From Stercorarius parasiticus (lineage: Eukaryota; Chordata; Aves; Charadriiformes; Stercorariidae): a stretch of DNA of 64,000 nt. Positions 1-10,706 of this stretch are shown piece by piece. The position numbers were made by a program, and so were the translations under genes. The stretch lies in the NCBI GenBank assembly GCA_013396915.1, contig VWZL01002573.1, positions 797,679 to 861,678 on the forward strand, read 5' to 3'. The notes under the pieces were generated by a model that saw only the letters and a list, made by a program, of their open reading frames with translations, was not told where the DNA came from and did no database searches. Each line of letters begins with the position of its first letter. Position 1 is the first letter of the stretch.

Positions 1-2330
1 CGGACATACTGGGAGAGGAGAACGATTCCAATCTCATGGAGTTTGAGACACGCTGAAGCATCCATGAGACTCACGAGGTTGGGCTCTTACCAACGGGCCT
101 CAGCTACTCCCTTCAGCTTAGCAAGAAACTGAATGCCAACGTTTTCTAAATTACTCCAGAAATTCCAAATCTTAAAATCTAACTTATAAATGGCATAATT
201 GAAACATAAGAATTTCTTCCTCAACTGTAGAAATGACCGAAATTTTTAACTTGTTTCCATTGTATGTAAGCTGCATGAAATATTTCAAAGAATGAACATT
301 TTTATGTAGGTTATTCATAAAATTATAGATAAATAAGGATCCATGGCTTCATAACATAGCTTATCGTTACAGTAACATAACAAATAGAAAGATGGCACAA
401 CCTACCATTAAAGAATTTGCATACAAATATATTTTAGATCGTAATTTCACTATGGGTATTACATTCTTCAGATAAAATTATTTATTAATGTTTAAACACG
501 CTGAAAGGTATTGATAAGAGACATTTTTATGAAGAACTTCCCTTGAGCATATAATGCTAATCACAGCAAACACTGTAAAACTAATTTACTGGAAACAATT
601 TCAATAGATGGATGAAATAGCCCAAGAATGAAAGCTAAGTCATACTAGGGCTTAAAATAACCGGGTCACGTGGAGGGTGCTAAGCGTTGAGGTAGCATCA
701 GCGAAAGCAGCTTCTAATAAAGGCCTCAAGAAATCAACAGAAAAGCATTATTAAAATGAATTCAAATAAATAACCTGATTTTTAACTTATAATGTCTAAA
801 TAAAATAGTAACAATAACTTAATGATCAAAATTGTCCATACTGAGCGTACGGAAATGGAAACGCGTGAGCAAAGATGTAATTAAAGTTCCCGCTGAAACA
901 AAATAGACATTACCTTAATTATGCATTTCCCATTTACAAATTTACTAGCAACAGAATACTAGCACCATAGACACAGATGACCAGCTACAGAGTACAGTTT
1001 TATAAATACTAAGCTTAGACTACTGGTGATCATCAAAAGGCTCCTATATGGCGAGCCAGGAGAATTTCTGTGGCAACTTCAATAGGCTCCGCGTTGCTTT
1101 TCCCCTCCTGGAAGCCTTGTGCTCATTCTCCTTTTACCCAGCCTCCCTCGCTTTCTTTGCCTATTAGGAACTACCAGGTTTTATCATAAAGAATCAAAAA
1201 TAAGCATTTGTAAAAAAATCTACAAAGGATATTTTTTTTTTTTTCCAATTAAAAAAATGGACACTTGGCATTGAAAAAAAGCACTTCACAAGTCTGGCAT
1301 TTAATATAAGAAAGTGACTGTCACAGGCTGTCCCAGCTGGTATTAAATAGCACTGCACCATGCACGAAAAGACGAGTTTATTTTTACCATTCAGAGATAA
1401 GTACAGGACTTACACAGTGACTACAATATGTTTATTTTTCGATTGCATACTTATCTGTAACAATAAACTTCCCAATGAGTTCTCACCAAGTTGCTGGAAT
1501 GTAACGGTGACTGAATTTTGGGGAAGAGACATCTGGTTTTTCCGTGCATGTGCTGTCTCCTTTGCTTTGTGAGCTTTCTATTTACATAACAAGTCTGTGC
1601 TAACAGATTAAAAAAAATCCTGTCCCCGTCTAATCTCTTAAAATACATACAATATTCTTACAACTATGGTATTTGATGTATCTAAAATTAAAGATACTCT
1701 ACTTTTCAAGAGAAAAAATGAAAAATACTAAAGAATGATCTTCCAGTAACAGCAAAACTCAATAACTTTGCAACTGTGCTGTCACAAAAGACTAGTGAAA
1801 GAGAATGGCAGTCTTCAGGTAGGCTTTAAATTTATATCTTCTAAGCCAATCAACTTGATTATTGGCTGTTTCTCAGGTTATTCTTCCCATTTACCCTGTA
1901 GCATAACTGCAAAACGCTCCTCCAAAAGCGAGTTTTCCAAATCAGAGCCATGGGCTCCGTGCTAGAAAGAAATGTCAAAAGCTGAGAGTCCTCTTTACAA
2001 GCATCCAGCCTGACTTTGTCAGATTTTATTTTCAATATTTGCTATTTTTATTTTGTTAAATGGAAAAGTCACACAAAATGTTATTCAGTAACTGCGTTAT
2101 CCTCCATAACACTAAACCCAAACGCGGTATCGTTAATTTCTAGTGGTGGCCCTACATTACCACCAGATAAACACCGCTGCCTGTAACACCAGCCTATTGA
2201 AATCCCACCGTTATCTTCTGACACATCAAAAAAATCAGATGAAACAACTTTAAAACTTGAAATCACTGTGTTTACTATCCATATATATGTCACAGGAAGA
2301 GAAAGAGTAGCAAAGAGAAGACTCACCTAC

Positions 2331-2388
2331 CTCAAATGGGGAAGACTGGTGGAGGTGATCCACCAGGTTTCGGTGGGTCTCTGAACTT
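2331..2388 (-). other. Candidate 58-bp exon, function unknown
   Basis: On the minus strand the segment is preceded by a pyrimidine-rich acceptor (CTCATTCTTTCCAG) and followed by a good donor (GAG then GTAGGTGAG). One of the three frames is open across it and reads roughly SSETHRNLVDHLHQSSPFE; another ends in a stop three bases before the donor. I recognise no protein family. Matching splice consensus on both sides of a short segment arises often by chance in 64 kb, so this is only a candidate. Confidence 0.15.
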
Positions 2389-2539
2389 CTGGAAAGAATG
2401 AGAGAAGTGCTGTTTCTTCAAGCCTTTATGTTTCTTGTGTTTTGTTGTGATAAAGCCTCTTCTTCCTGCAATAAAACACATGTTGTACTAAACCAAGACT
2501 GGCAGAAAGACAAGTTATCGATACCTGCTCTTCACACAG

Positions 2540-2590
2540 ACGGCTCGGTTTCTCTAACAGACTGCTCGGTTTCTCTAACAGACTGCTCAC
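2540..2590. repeat. 21-bp tandem duplication (2.4 copies)
   Basis: Two adjacent 21-base units (2540-2560 and 2561-2581) differ at one or two positions, and the first nine bases start a third copy. Each unit contains the pyrimidine stretch GGTTTCTCTAACAG, which resembles a splice acceptor on the plus strand. In one frame it gives a repeated VSLTDCS heptapeptide, but the surrounding open frame is short and unrecognised. Confidence 0.85.
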
Positions 2591-4410
2591 TACACAAAAA
2601 CCATCAGCGCATTCACAAAAGCAAACACTGAACTAGACCGGTGAGTTTATCTAGGCGCTCTCAGCAGTCAGTGAAGAAAGGCAGAGTCCAAACTGATTTA
2701 AAACAAATTACACCTACTCTGATCCTAAATACAGCTGTCTTCTGAACTGCCCTCTAAAGGATCTCTCTTCATTGACCATAAATGCAAAATGAGAAGACCA
2801 CCCTACCGTCCAAGGGTAGGGTCCAACTCTGGCCACAGCCTCCACTGCTTTACACTTCCCCAGAATTTAAGGCTCTAGAAATAGAGCCCACACAGCCGGA
2901 GAATGGATAAAAGGACTTTTTAATGAGATATTCTTGAGAAGATCTACCATAAAACTTCAGAGAATTAGAATTGTAAAAGAGACGTCCAGTTTTGCTTATT
3001 TATATCTAATTTATATACGCACCTCTACATATACTCACAAACTCGCAAACATACACACACTTAAATAAATTAACATAAAAAACCCAAAGTAGCTTAGATA
3101 CCATTGAAAGTAGATTTTTAGACTTGTAGGCATTTTCCCCTAAAATGCCCTGTAGATTTTTCCCCTAGAACAAACACAGCTACAACTAATTCTGTGACTT
3201 GAACATGCGATGGAGAATCATGAACGCAGCCTGCCCCGAGCCTTGTATTTAATTTTATTCTTACAACCAGCATAAACAGTTGGAGAAAATATCTTAGCAC
3301 GATTACACCTGGACTAACCACTGGGATCAGAGGATTTTCAGGTTTCCCCAGTGTAGACCTGGAACCTCAATCCATCCAGAAGACATGGCTTAAATCAGGG
3401 CTCTCCCAGCTTCTCAGCAGAAAGCTATGGGGACACCAGATTTTTCTCCTTAATTCTTCGTTTTTTTGGGACCCTTCTCGAGGAGCAAATCCCCTACGTG
3501 TCGCCCATTACTGATGTTAAAGAGCACAACTCAACCCTGTGCTGGAAGGTTCCTCCAGTTCCAGGGCTGGTGCTGCAGCTCGGGGCTGCTCCTCTCCTCT
3601 GCAGAGGCCAACACTAGCCCAGTGAAACAGATTAAAGGAGCCGATTTGTGTATTTCTGATGGATTAGTCTTAACCTAGATCGGTTCCCTAATCTCTGCGG
3701 CCGGAGGAATGCTTGCGCTGGACTAGACGCTCAGGAAGGCACGGCACGTGTACGGGAATGAATAACCCGGAGTGCAAAGAGCAGCAGTGAATTTGGCTCA
3801 CGCCAGTTCAAAGTGCTTGGGGAAATTCTGTATGTTTGCTCATTCATTTTACTTTGGAATACTGCACTATTGAAAATATCTTCCCATCTCCTGTTTTCAT
3901 GGAAGGACTTCAGTATATTTCACTGTTTAAATAAAAGTAATATTTAGCTGTCTACATATTCAAAATGTATGACCCTAATTCTAAATTTTAACTGTTATAA
4001 TACCAAAGGGCAGGTATGCGTCTCTAAAAAAGCCTCTTTTGAGTACCTGACTAAAGTCATCATAAAGCTGTTGGAAATAGTAATCCTGCTTCCTTACTGA
4101 TTAGAATTCACATCTATTATCCCAATATTTCCTGGACACGGTATCTGGAGAAAACAAAGTTAAAACATAGCAGATGACATAAGAAAACAAGAAGCAAATA
4201 TTCCACCTTTCCTGACTACCTTTGCGTGAACATATGGCCTTTTCCAAATGTCCTGTTCTTTTGGATGACAGGTTGGGCATATTAATATAACTTCAAAAAT
4301 GCATTTCAACTGCCTAACAACACGATATACCGAGTGAAAAAGATTAAAGCTAAAAGCAATACAATAACAACAGGCAGGTCTTTTAGAGGAGCTTATTTAA
4401 AAATTAGCTA

Positions 4411-4542
4411 TAGCTCTAAGGCTAACATACTAACACGTTTGTTTCACTTAGGTGATATATAGCTATAAGGCTAGCGTACGAACATATTTGGTTTACGTCT
4501 GTGATATACAGCTACAAGGCTAACTCACGTATTAACGTTTTT
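4411..4542. repeat. 49-bp imperfect tandem repeat, about 2.7 copies
   Basis: Copy 1 is 4411-4459, copy 2 is 4460-4508 and a partial copy 3 is 4509 to about 4542. Shared landmarks are AGCTNTAAGGCTA at the start of each copy, a variable centre ending near GTTTNNNT, and GTGATATA at the end of copies 1 and 2. The spacing between the first two copies is exactly 49 bases. The copies have diverged, so the array is not very recent. It is a local minisatellite-like duplication with no sign of a coding role. Confidence 0.85.
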
Positions 4543-7500
4543 CAGATTTGGCAACGGCGTCACTTGAGTGGCTGTAGCTTTGCACAGAGAAGACGCAAGA
4601 AGGGATACTTGCTAGTGTTTTTGTCTCCAGTTACAGGGGAAAAAAAAGCAGAAATGGATTTTTAATTGCCAAGGGGAGAAAATCAGAGATGTCAATTTAG
4701 TCAATAGTCTCAATCCTATAAATCCTGCATACCTGATACTTTCATAAAGAAAGTGACAAATACTAATAATATATCTTACAACCATGAAAAGACTTTTCTT
4801 TTAGAAAAAGCCTGGGTTTTGACAGGAAGGGTGCACACTGCTATTCAGAAACAGCATACTTGCAATCTTCACCTGGCAATTTAAAAACTGAACGAAAACA
4901 ATCAAATTGACAAATAGATCAGTTGCCGACTATAAAGAAAATCACTCCCGTGTACAACCCTGGGTAATCAGGAGGTAAGCACAGTGCAGGCCCGCGTACC
5001 ACAGCGCTCCTCTTACCTAACTGCTGGTTGCTATGGCAAGCATTTGCCCGTATTTTGTACATTAAACAGTAATATGTTTTCTGCTTCCTTGTTCTTGATA
5101 TTTTGATGAAGTTAATGCTGGAGATTTGGACCTGGAAGGGATGGAAACTAAAGGTTCTCCCCAATAAACACACGTTCTAATTTATTTCAGTGTTGTGAAA
5201 ACATCTTAGAATTAAAAATTAATGAATAATTCAAAAATTATTTTCATTCATCTGTAACACAGCGTTTTAAAAACTTGTGATTTATTTCCATTAGCTATTT
5301 GCATAGCTGTTGTACGTGCATTTCTGTTTTCTAGCTCACAATGGAAATGTAATCTACTTTTCTCCTTCACTGATCTTTAACTTAATATAGAGATAACTGT
5401 GAAACTGATGAGAACTGAGATGATAAACAAATAATCGTAGTTCTGTATAATACCAATTTGTCTTTTCGCCTCCTTTTTTTCCCTAAACAAATGTTGTTAG
5501 AGGGACAAAAGAATGAATTAGTCAAAAAAACTAGTTAGTCATTACTCCTGTAAACTACCAAACAACTGAATTTCTTTCCGTAGTTGTCTCTACCTGGAAG
5601 ACAGTGGTATTTCAAAAGGTGCGTAAGAGCAGCTGTCAGCACAAGAGCTCTCTAATGGGGAGAGGATGGTGTTCATCCATTTTCTGCTTGATTTCTATGG
5701 CTAACGTAAAGACTTAACATACAAAATACAAATACATGTGATAAAATAACCCCAACAGGAGAGAGGAACAATCCTCTTCCCGCCCCCCGGGTCTCCACTG
5801 GACCCACAGCAAACTGTCATCCACTGAAGGAAGGTCCGTGACAAAGCTTGATACCAGTCATACACTTAAAAAACCCAAAAGACAAAAAAGAGATCTTTTT
5901 CTTTTGATAGGAGTGCTGTTTTCCACCACCAGCAAGCGCATACAGTCCTCTTTTCCTTCCCACACATGAAAATAAAGAATTTATATATGGCTTCATGTGT
6001 CTGTTGCATCATATCTTGACATCGGAAACTACTAAAGAGAATTCATCAACGTGGTCAGTGGTCCTAGGTTATGACTTTTAACCTCTCCGGTACTTCATGA
6101 TGTATACGACTTGCAGAAACAGTATCCAAAGCATATCTAAAAATTGCATAAAGGCTAATAACAAATGTTATATACATTCTGTTTATATTAATGTACATTT
6201 TTTGGCAATGTTTGGCATAGACGAGGAACAAATGCTGTCCTGCAGGCAGCTGAACCACGCTTTCTTCCCGCCCAGCTTTCCTCCAGCCGCTCGTGTGCTT
6301 CCACCGGGCGCCAAACACTTCTTTCATAGCTGAGAGCTAACTCATCCCACCAGAATACGGTCATTTCTATATTCTGATTATTTTATATAAATATATTTGT
6401 GTCCACACCAAGATTGTAAGCTTTCTGGCTCCTGAAGAACATGGTGCAGGCAGCTGAACAAATACTTGAATAAACATACCAACCCCACAAGAAGCGGCAG
6501 AAAAGGCTACCTGGACTTTAGGATTAATCTGTTCTCCAAAGCCTCCAACTCATTAGGAAAGAAGAAATTTAATGCAGCAAGCACACCAACAGTTTATATT
6601 TTTGCCTCATGATACTTTATCATCACATACTAAAGTGCCTTGTATTGGACATATTATGCCATTGTTTAAAATGAAATCCTCCAAAAAGAAAATAACATAA
6701 AACTTTTCTGAACTATGTTATTTCTTATTTAAAAATTCTTGGCACAATTCTCCGTAACTGGCAAATCTTGATTATTTTCAACTCTCATGTAGGCCAAGCG
6801 CTGCCGCAGGAGGAGGACTCAACGACGGATGTCCAGCCCAGACTCTGCACATCAATTTTCTTCTGGTCTGGACTCAACCAATGCTGGTGGCAGAGAAAAC
6901 TCTTTTCTCCTAAATCTGAAATATTACGTCGTATATCTAAAGGTCGCATAGAAAGGGATGCCTATGTGTGTGCGCACTTATATGCTTGGCTTATACGTAT
7001 ATGCATTAATTTGAGACCTGGGTTTGCATTCATACGCACATGTATTGATTTGGGATACCTTGTAGTAAGTTAGTGCGAACCTTGCCATCCTCGAATCTGT
7101 AATTAAGTCACTGTTCAATTATTTTGTTAAATCACTTTGTGAACCTCTAAACCAGTTCATGATTAAGTGCCGCTAAAATTCAACCTCTTGATCTAGCTTA
7201 AATCACTAACAAATTTGGAATCGCTGTTAAATCAGAACCTTGTCAAATATTTCCATCCATGACACCTGCCCAAGTCCACGAACACCACCACATATAAATG
7301 TCTTTTTTGTTGTTACTCTTCAGATATGAGATAATCGGAAACTCTTAAAGAAGCAAATTAAAAAAAAAAAGAAGGAAAAAAACCCAAAATAGGTTGTAGT
7401 TTCACAATCCTCTCATCACTGAGCTTAAGGAGGAAGTACCTTAAGGAACGTCAGGGAATAGCTTTCACCACCGCCGACTGCCGAGCCGATGGTTTTAATA

Positions 7501-8795
7501 TGTTGAATTTTACTCTTTGCTTATTTAGTGACGTGACCAACTTCAGCACCGCAGCACTCACACGTTCCATATTCTTTGCTTCTATCATCCCTCTGTAGCT
7601 CGAGGGTGTTAAATCTCCCAGTAAAATGATAACCAAAGTGATCATAACACATGGATTTCATTACTCAGTATCTCCACAGCACCTTCCAAGGTGTTAAATA
7701 TTGTCATGCTCCAGAAAAGCCTGGACAGGGAGTACTACAGCAAGCATCCCGCCCGGAACTGGAAAGGCTGAGAAAATCCAAACCAAATTAACGTAACGAA
7801 GGAATTGCATTTCACCACCCAGCACGTACCACGCTGCCCGCTGAAAGCCGCCTCCTTCACCGTCGAGGAATATTCGTCCTCGCGCTTCCTCTAAGTAGTT
7901 CTTTCAAACTGACGTTGCTACTAATTAGTACTACTAATTGTCCAATTCATTCATAAAGTATCAGGACGGTATTTTAATAATCCCCTGACACAGGACTCCT
8001 AAAGCAGAATTCAGTTTCTGGAATTCTAATTCTATTCTTGCGAAGGTTAATAGACGGTTTCCCACTGAGTTTAATATAATTCACACTGGATCACTACTGA
8101 GCCTATATTTATATAAAATGCCCTACTATTTGAATCTGTTTGATCATTTTATAATTATCAAACTTATTTATTCATAGATGGAGAAGGAAATTCTCTAAAA
8201 ATTTAGCCTAGGATCGAACGATTTTTCAGAAAGCTTTGACAGATTTAATGAAGTCTGTTTTTAAGGTATTTCTAAGTAGCATGGTACTAAATCATCAAAC
8301 ATTCCTCTGATATTTAGAGAGAGATATATATATCACCTGCTACCAGTAGCATTAAGACATGGGAAATGTTATTAAGCTGCTTTAATGACAAACATACCAG
8401 ATGTCATTGGGGAAAAACGTACCCATCCTCTTAAAAGGCGAATAAAACTCACTACTTTGTTGCAAGGTTTTCTGAAGCCTTATGAGTTTGTGAAAAGGCC
8501 AGAGATGAGAAAAATGCCTCAGACAATAGTTTATATATAAACATATGCAAGATCTCATGATGTCTTAATGAATTTATTAGTTTGGAAACTTTATGTTGAC
8601 CTTGGGCAATTACTGATACATACATCATGTATTGTTCTGGCCACTGCTGTGATCATAAAAATAACTACACTTGCTGCAGAATTTGACAGAGCTGAATTTT
8701 TCCAGAAAACCCACTTTGAACCCCACCCTGCGCTGTAATACAAAAATATTAATATCTATATGATTTTTCATATAAATACATAATATGCACATTGT

Positions 8796-9342
8796 GTCCC
8801 TCAGGGCTCAGTTTTGGGGCCAGTTTTATTCAATATCTTTATCAATGATCTGGATGAGGGGACTGAGTGCACCCTCAGTACGTTCGCAGACGACACCAAA
8901 CTAGGTGGGAGTGTTGATCTGCTGGAGGGTAGGAAGGCTCTACAGAGGGACCTGGACAGGCTGGATGGATGGGCCAAGGCCAATTGGATGAGGTTTAATA
9001 AGGCCAAGTGCCGGGTCCTGCATTTCGGTCACAACAACCCCAAGCAACGCTACAGGCTTGGGGAAGAGTGCCTAGAAAGCTGCCCGGCAGAAAAGGACCT
9101 GGGGGTGCTGGTGGACAACCAGCTTAACATGAGCCAGCAGCGTGCCCAGGTGGCCAAGGCGGCCAACAGCATCCTGGCTTGTATCAGGAATAGCGTGGCC
9201 AGCAGGAGTAGGGAAGTGATGGTGCCTCTGTNNNGAAAGAGTGGTCAGGCACTGGAACAGCCTGCCCAGGGAGGGGGTTGAGTCACCATCCCTAGAGGCA
9301 TTTAAGAAACGTGTAGATTTGGCACTTCAGGGCATGCTCTAG
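8796..9342 (+). pseudogene. CR1 ORF2 reverse transcriptase remnant
   Basis: Fragment of the CR1 ORF2 polyprotein (endonuclease plus reverse transcriptase); the endonuclease and fingers regions are missing through 5' truncation. Visible blocks are [20 protein letters not shown], then the catalytic FADDTKLGG motif (two aspartates of the RT active site, the CR1 version of the YADD box), then the thumb region [22 protein letters not shown] and [12 protein letters not shown]. After the N gap the C-terminal tail resumes in a different frame as [21 protein letters not shown] and ends at a TAG stop at 9340-9342. The frame change across the gap fits missing sequence rather than a true frameshift. A dead copy: truncated, no 5' UTR promoter. 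Confidence 0.93.
9232..9234. other. Assembly gap (NNN) inside CR1
   Basis: Three Ns join GGTGCCTCTGT to GAAAGAGTGGTCAGGC. In CR1 these two parts are normally separated by several hundred bases of ORF2, so the gap is likely a placeholder of wrong size. Any open frame read through it is an artefact. Confidence 0.9.
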
Positions 9343-9440
9343 TGGCAGAGATTGTAGGGGTTTTTTTTGTGTGTGTATGGTTGGACTCGATGATCTCAAA
9401 GGTCCTTTCCAACCATGAAGATTCTATGATTCTATGATTA

Positions 9441-10082
9441 CATAACATATACAAAATATATAAAAAAGAATCCTAATCCAAGAATCAAAAAGGCAGGGAA
9501 AGCTGGCAGTAGAGGAAAATATTTTAATCTGATTACTACTAAAGCAAAAATTTTAAATTTTTTAAGCCGAGAAAAGTGATTTGACAATAGCCTACAACTA
9601 CAGCCCACAGAAACAGCCCAAGGTCAATGGGCTCCAGCCTGCCCTCAGAAGGGTTCCTGCAGAGCAGGTCAGCACTCACCACCGCAAACCTGCCGGAATC
9701 TTCTCAGCTCTGAGAACATTGTGCTGGACAGGCCATGAAAACCACGCTCTCAAGCACGTGCTGAAGGAATGCCTAGAGAACTCGTGGAGCTTGGTGGGAA
9801 TACCTCAGTTCCACCCGTTAGTTTCTGACATAGCAATAAAGCACAAATCCTCTTGCATGTCTCCCCCTCCAGCAGAAGCAGCTGTGATGCCTTCAGGGCT
9901 GGTTCCTGCACTCTCTCACCAACAACTCCTCTTGCTCCTTCACCTTTTTCCTCTCCTCACCACACTTTTGCTCTTGGGTCCAATCACCCCCCAACATGAA
10001 GTAGACAACCTGCACTTAGTACAGGCCTGAAACCCTTCCTCATCTGCTCAAGTCCTCTCCTAAACATGGCAACACATTATCA
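9441..10082. other. Spacer between CR1 and LTR, no gene recognised
   Basis: Unique sequence. A 149-codon open frame on the plus strand (9581-10030) covers most of it, but its translation is low in recognisable structure (a Leu/Pro-rich stretch near the C-terminus derived from a pyrimidine-rich patch) and matches no family I know. No promoter or splice framework supports it. Confidence 0.6.
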
Positions 10083-10358
10083 TGGTTTCGGCTGGGACGG
10101 AGTTAACTTTTTTGCTAGCAGCTGGTGTAGTGCTAGGGTTTGCATCTGGGATGGGAATAGTGTGATAGAGGACGGGTGTTGCTGATCGTTGCTAAGCTCT
10201 CAAGGCCTTTTCTGCTCCTCACCCCACCCACCAGCGAACAGGATGGGGGGACACAAGGAGCTGGGAGGGGACACAACTGGGATAGCTGACCCCAACTGGC
10301 CAAAGGGATGTCCCATCCCACGTGGGGCCATGCTCAGCATAGAAACCTGGGGAAGAAG

Positions 10359-10403
10359 AATCACAGAATGGTAGAGGGTTGGAAGGGACCTTCAGAGATC
10401 GTC
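10359..10403 (-). mobile_element. Very short CR1 3' tail nested in the LTR
   Basis: AATCACAGAATGG followed by TTGGAAGGGACCTTCAGAGA is the reverse complement of a CR1 3' end, including the terminal octamer ATTCTGTG. Only about 45 bases are present. It interrupts the LTR between its GGGGAAGAAG and AAGGAAGGGG segments, so it inserted after the LTR. It is an extreme 5' truncation. Confidence 0.85.
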
Positions 10404-10574
10404 AAAAAGGAAGGGGGGGAATGTTCAGAGCGATGGCATTTGTATTCCCAAGTCACCGTTACATGTGATGGAGCCCGGCTTTCCTGGGGATGGCTGAGCA
10501 CCTGCCTGCCCATGGGGAGCAGGGAACGGATTCCTTGTTTGGCTTTGCTTGTGTGCGCAGCTTTTGCTCTACCT

Positions 10575-10580
10575 ATTAAA
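10575..10580 (+). terminator. ATTAAA polyadenylation signal of the LTR
   Basis: ATTAAA inside ACCTATTAAACTGTCTTTAT, in the expected R-region position of this LTR type about 125 bases from the 3' end. It would give 3' end formation for transcripts running on the plus strand. Activity is inferred only. Confidence 0.55.
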
Positions 10581-10706
10581 CTGTCTTTATCTCAACCCAC
10601 AATTTTTTCCTCTCTTTTACTCTTCCGATTCTCTCCCCCATCCCAACCGGGGAGGTGAGCAAGCAGCTGCGTGATCCCAGTCACTGACTGGGGTTAAACC
10701 ACGACA

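Larger units (their letters stand above)
1..8792. other. Unique non-coding DNA, no gene recognised
   Basis: AT-rich sequence with many short open frames, none longer than about 100 codons and none resembling a known family. It holds a 13-base T run (1232-1244), a 21-bp tandem duplication (2540-2590), a 49-bp tandem repeat (4411-4542), an A-rich patch (7360-7386), an AG/AT dinucleotide patch (8315-8333) and one splice-bounded segment on the minus strand (2331-2388). The patch around 7790-7900 is richer in CpG than its surroundings but far too short for a CpG-island promoter. Intergenic or intronic DNA is the best reading. Confidence 0.7.
8793..9440 (+). mobile_element. CR1 LINE, 5'-truncated copy with reverse transcriptase fragment
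   Basis: Non-LTR retrotransposon of the chicken-repeat-1 family. The 5' end starts inside the reverse transcriptase at the [15 protein letters not shown] block. The 3' end carries the CR1 3' UTR (TTGGACTCGATGATCTCAAAGG, split here by description only) and finishes with ATTCTATGATTCTATGATT, the CR1 tail repeat, at 9421-9439. A block of about 400 bases that CR1 normally has between the two coding parts is absent exactly where three Ns lie, so the real copy is probably longer. Flanks ACATAATATG (5') and ACATAACATA (3') look alike, but CR1 usually makes no clear target duplication, so this may be coincidence. Confidence 0.97.
10083..10706 (+). mobile_element. Solo LTR of an avian endogenous retrovirus (ERVL-like)
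   Basis: A 624-bp element beginning TGGTTTCGGCTGGG and ending GGTTAAACCACGACA, so it has the TG...CA termini of a retroviral LTR. The body matches, from memory, an LTR type common in birds: a central AAGGAAGGGGGGGA stretch, the GTGATGGAGCC block, and CTATTAAACTGTCTTTAT with a variant polyadenylation signal. No gag, pol or env remnants lie beside it, so it is a solo LTR left after recombination between two LTRs. The 5-bp flanks (TATCA, TACAT) do not match well, so the target duplication is not clear. The element is interrupted by a short CR1 tail (10359-10403). The class III/ERVL label is from recall; LTR identity itself is much firmer. Confidence 0.88.

Noticed and set aside
8814..9281. Continuous 155-codon frame through the N gap
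   Set aside because: The last residues after the Ns are in the wrong frame for CR1; the true CR1 C-terminus is in another frame and ends at 9342.
9581..10030. 149-codon open frame as a protein gene
   Set aside because: No recognisable domain, composition driven by a pyrimidine-rich patch, no splice or promoter context, and it lies between two transposable elements.
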